Made by a program: the position numbers and the translations under genes. The notes under the pieces were generated by a model, which was not told the origin of the DNA, did no database searches, and saw nothing but the letters and a program-made list of their open reading frames with translations. Shown in pieces: positions 61,879 to 64,000 of a DNA stretch of 64,000 bases; the first letter of the stretch is position 1, and the number at the start of each line of letters is the position of its first letter. Source of the DNA: Candidatus Poribacteria bacterium (GTDB lineage: Bacteria > Poribacteria > WGA-4E > WGA-3G); assembly GCA_026710795.1 (NCBI GenBank), contig JAPOQK010000012.1:1-64000 (forward strand), read 5' to 3'.

Positions 61879-62656
61879 GACAATTTCTCCTATGTTTTAA
61901 AGAATGTGAATCAGAGAAAGGGTTGCCTCTGACAAACGAAGAATAAACACAATTACAAGTAAGGTTATTATGTTGTAAATGATAATTGGTATATTTACGT
62001 AATCAATTATTAGGATACACCATTGAGTAGGCAAATGCAAGATATTTCTATTGCAGACATTCCAGCGTCAATTGAAATCCTCTACCAATATATTTAACAA
62101 ATGTTAAAATAAGATTAAATCTACATAATTGCGAGATAAATTAATAGTGTTGTATAATAACTCTTATTCAACACTATTGAAATTATGGTTTGTAATAGCC
62201 TGTTAACATCTTATTGTATCAATGCAGGCATAGCTTATTACCTGTTCTGATGACACTTGAATGACTTCTATGGTATTCTTTGGAATATGGACTGATGATT
62301 ACAGTTGACGCTGGTAAGATTGCGTGATAATATACATCAGATTTATTGTGGAATCAGATTGAGGCAGGGTACATAAGGAATTCTAAAGTTCAATAACAAT
62401 TTGATTGAAAAGGATAAGAAATTAAATTCGCCTTGTAACGTTTTCTTAGGTATATAATATCCCAAATATAAAATAAACGCGTTGTACGCCAACGTGAGCA
62501 TTAATATTTTAAGGGGATTTCAACAATTTTTCTCAAAGAACAATTTCCATTTCAGTGATGCCGAATTACAAATTTTCATCCAACACATATAATATATTAC
62601 TAATTTGTGTGATATTATCATTTATATACATCATCTACTGACAACGTGTTCTTAAT
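61879..62656. other. Intergenic region with one hairpin
   Basis: 778 bp between divergent genes with no supported gene. Composition is AT-rich throughout. A 10-bp inverted repeat is at 62143-62178. I saw no tRNA-like cloverleaf, no repeat shared with the other spacers and no clear promoter pair. Confidence 0.5.
62143..62178. repeat. Perfect 10-bp inverted repeat
   Basis: AATAGTGTTG (62143-62152) and CAACACTATT (62169-62178) around a 16-base loop, with no T-run alongside. It could be a protein-binding site or a stem in a small RNA; neither is shown by the sequence. Confidence 0.5.
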
Positions 62657-64000
62657 ATGCGTTATTATAATTTATTAATACTTTCAATTATATCTATCAT
62701 TATAATATTGACTGTAGGAGAATTTGGTAAAGCACAGCTGCCATCCTTACAAAATGAAAATGTACTTTTCGTCGATGTAACTAAAGATACAGGTATCCAG
62801 TTTCTTGATGAGAACGGAGAGAATGGTAAGAAATATTTCATTGAACCATTAGGCAGAGGTTTGGCTCTCTTTGACTATGATAACGATGGTGATCTGGATC
62901 TTTACCTCGTCAACGGATGCAATTTACCGATAGAGAAATCTGATAAACATCCAAAAAACATACTATATCGCAATGACGATGGAGTTTATATTGATGTGAC
63001 AAATGTTGCATCTGTAGGAGACACTGGATACGGATTGGGATGTTGTGCGGGTGATTATAATAACGATGGATATATTGACCTTTATGTTACAAACTACGGT
63101 AAGAATATCTTATATAAGAACAATGGGGATGGAACATTTTCAGATGTAACTGATGAGACCGGTGTTGGAGGAAATGAACTTAGTAGCGGATGTGCTTTCT
63201 TTGATTATGATGCTGATGGACACTTGGATCTCTATGTTGTAAATTATGTTCAATTTGATATAGATGCAAATCCTGTATGCACCCGTAAAGGTGTTCCAAC
63301 CTATTGCACCCCTGAAGCACTTGATGCTGAAGCAGATATTCTTTACCAAAACAGTGGTAATGGAACATTCACAGATGTGACACAGATCGCAGGGATAACT
63401 GCACCCGCAGGTAAAGGTCTCGGTGTCGTATGTGGTGATATTGATAATGATGAGGATGTTGATGTATTTGTTGCAAATGATACAACTCCGAATTTTCTCT
63501 ACATTAATCAAGGAAACGGTAAATTCACTGAAGATGCGCTTTTTGCCGGTGTTGCACTAAGTGAAGATGGTCGCGCATTTAGTGGTATGGGTGCAAACCT
63601 CGGTGATTATGATAACGACGGATTTCTGGATATAGTAATTACCAATTTCCAAGATCAAGTAAATAACATCTATAAAAATGCACATAACGGCTTCTTCAAC
63701 GATGTGAGTTTTCTTACTGGAATTGGTGAAAAGAGTCTACCCTATTTGGCATGGGGTGTGGATTTTGTGGATTTTAATAACGATGGATGGCTTGATCTGT
63801 TCGTATGTAACGGACACTTAGACGATAATATTGCAGAGATAGATCCTGTTGGAACGTATTCCCAACCAAACCATATATTTTGGAATAATCTGAATTCTAC
63901 ATTTGAGATGACTGAAGTAGGTATTTCACATAAAGTTAGTCGTGGTGCAGCTTTTGGAGACATCGATAACGATGGAGATATTGATATTGTTGTTGCTAAC
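62657..64000 (+). CDS. FG-GAP/VCBS repeat protein (CRTAC1/ASPIC-UnbV-like), partial
   Basis: At least 448 residues, open to the right edge. A signal-like hydrophobic stretch (about 5-22, LLILSIISIIIILTVG) is followed by repeats that carry calcium-binding loops: FDYDNDGDLDLYLVNG, GDYNNDGYIDLYVTNYG, FDYDADGHLDLYVVNY, GDIDNDEDVDVFVANDT, GDYDNDGFLDIVITNF, FVDFNNDGWLDLFVCNGH and GDIDNDGDIDI. Between them, NGDGTFSDVTDETGV and similar segments match the cartilage acidic protein / UnbV family, which usually ends with an ASPIC domain, here beyond the window. Likely extracytoplasmic adhesion or carbohydrate-related protein. The ATG lacks a clear ribosome binding site. Confidence 0.85.
   Translation, partial: MRYYNLLILSIISIIIILTVGEFGKAQLPSLQNENVLFVDVTKDTGIQFLDENGENGKKYFIEPLGRGLALFDYDNDGDLDLYLVNGCNLPIEKSDKHPKNILYRNDDGVYIDVTNVASVGDTGYGLGCCAGDYNNDGYIDLYVTNYGKNILYKNNGDGTFSDVTDETGVGGNELSSGCAFFDYDADGHLDLYVVNYVQFDIDANPVCTRKGVPTYCTPEALDAEADILYQNSGNGTFTDVTQIAGITAPAGKGLGVVCGDIDNDEDVDVFVANDTTPNFLYINQGNGKFTEDALFAGVALSEDGRAFSGMGANLGDYDNDGFLDIVITNFQDQVNNIYKNAHNGFFNDVSFLTGIGEKSLPYLAWGVDFVDFNNDGWLDLFVCNGHLDDNIAEIDPVGTYSQPNHIFWNNLNSTFEMTEVGISHKVSRGAAFGDIDNDGDIDIVVAN

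Noticed and set aside
61879-62656. Search for tRNA or small RNA in the largest quiet spacer
   Set aside because: No T-arm-like motif or cloverleaf was found; only a 10-bp inverted repeat without a T-run.

Overview
The window is AT-rich chromosomal DNA of an uncultured Gram-negative bacterium. The outer-envelope genes (heptose synthesis, heptosyltransferase, Wza/Wzc-type export, PBP1A, FtsEX) show a diderm. The taste for WD40, LamG, TPR and FG-GAP repeat proteins, plus phytanoyl-CoA dioxygenase-like, isochorismatase-like and phosphodiesterase/sulfatase-superfamily enzymes, fits Candidatus Poribacteria or a neighbouring lineage. That assignment is inference from gene content; no rRNA or tRNA gene was seen and none supports it directly.

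Layout. 1-626 is a repeat-rich spacer that begins with a decayed fragment of a protein found intact at 39554-40243. 627-28494 is all plus strand: PHP hydrolase and heptosyltransferase, HAD phosphatase, redoxin, PBP1A, UvrB, a 14-repeat WD40 protein, a wHTH gene remnant, a giant TPR/LamG protein, a rubredoxin-like protein with its own promoter and terminator, an active/inactive M16 peptidase pair coupled to an isochorismatase-like hydrolase, a HigBA-like toxin-antitoxin pair, a PhyH dioxygenase, an NTT-like transporter, and a lipoprotein-LivK-LivH-LivM operon. 28549-32823 (minus) holds a VWA/BatA protein, GlpD and a DegT aminotransferase. 33039-34966 (plus) encodes two nucleoside/simple-sugar ABC permeases. 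34988-40243 (minus) holds Wzc, Wza and a protein of unknown function with a striking phased operator. 40707-47037 (plus) carries HldA, GmhB, a nucleotide-sugar dehydrogenase, a coiled-coil NYN nuclease and a repeat protein. 47065-61878 (minus) carries a phosphodiesterase, PolX, FtsX, FtsE, TopA, AccD, a LamG protein, HyuA, a hydroxyacid dehydrogenase and a BMP-type binding protein. An FG-GAP protein runs off the right edge.

How the genes fit together. HldA and GmhB are two steps of ADP-heptose synthesis, and the GT9 enzyme at 1502 would use the product; with the nucleotide-sugar dehydrogenase, Wza and Wzc they point to LPS-like and exopolysaccharide surface glycans. The Liv genes and the BMP/NupPQ-like genes are two uptake systems, each lacking its ATPases in this window.

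Most notable observations. FtsE has lost the catalytic glutamate and the switch histidine and has a changed signature motif, while keeping Walker A. PolX has lost all three polymerase aspartates but keeps its PHP domain. The gene at 39554-40243 is preceded by TGGTACA boxes spaced by whole helical turns, and a decayed copy of its start lies at the left edge. Several families of short palindromic and MITE-like repeats recur in the gene-poor spacers. I found no CRISPR array, prophage or complete insertion sequence.
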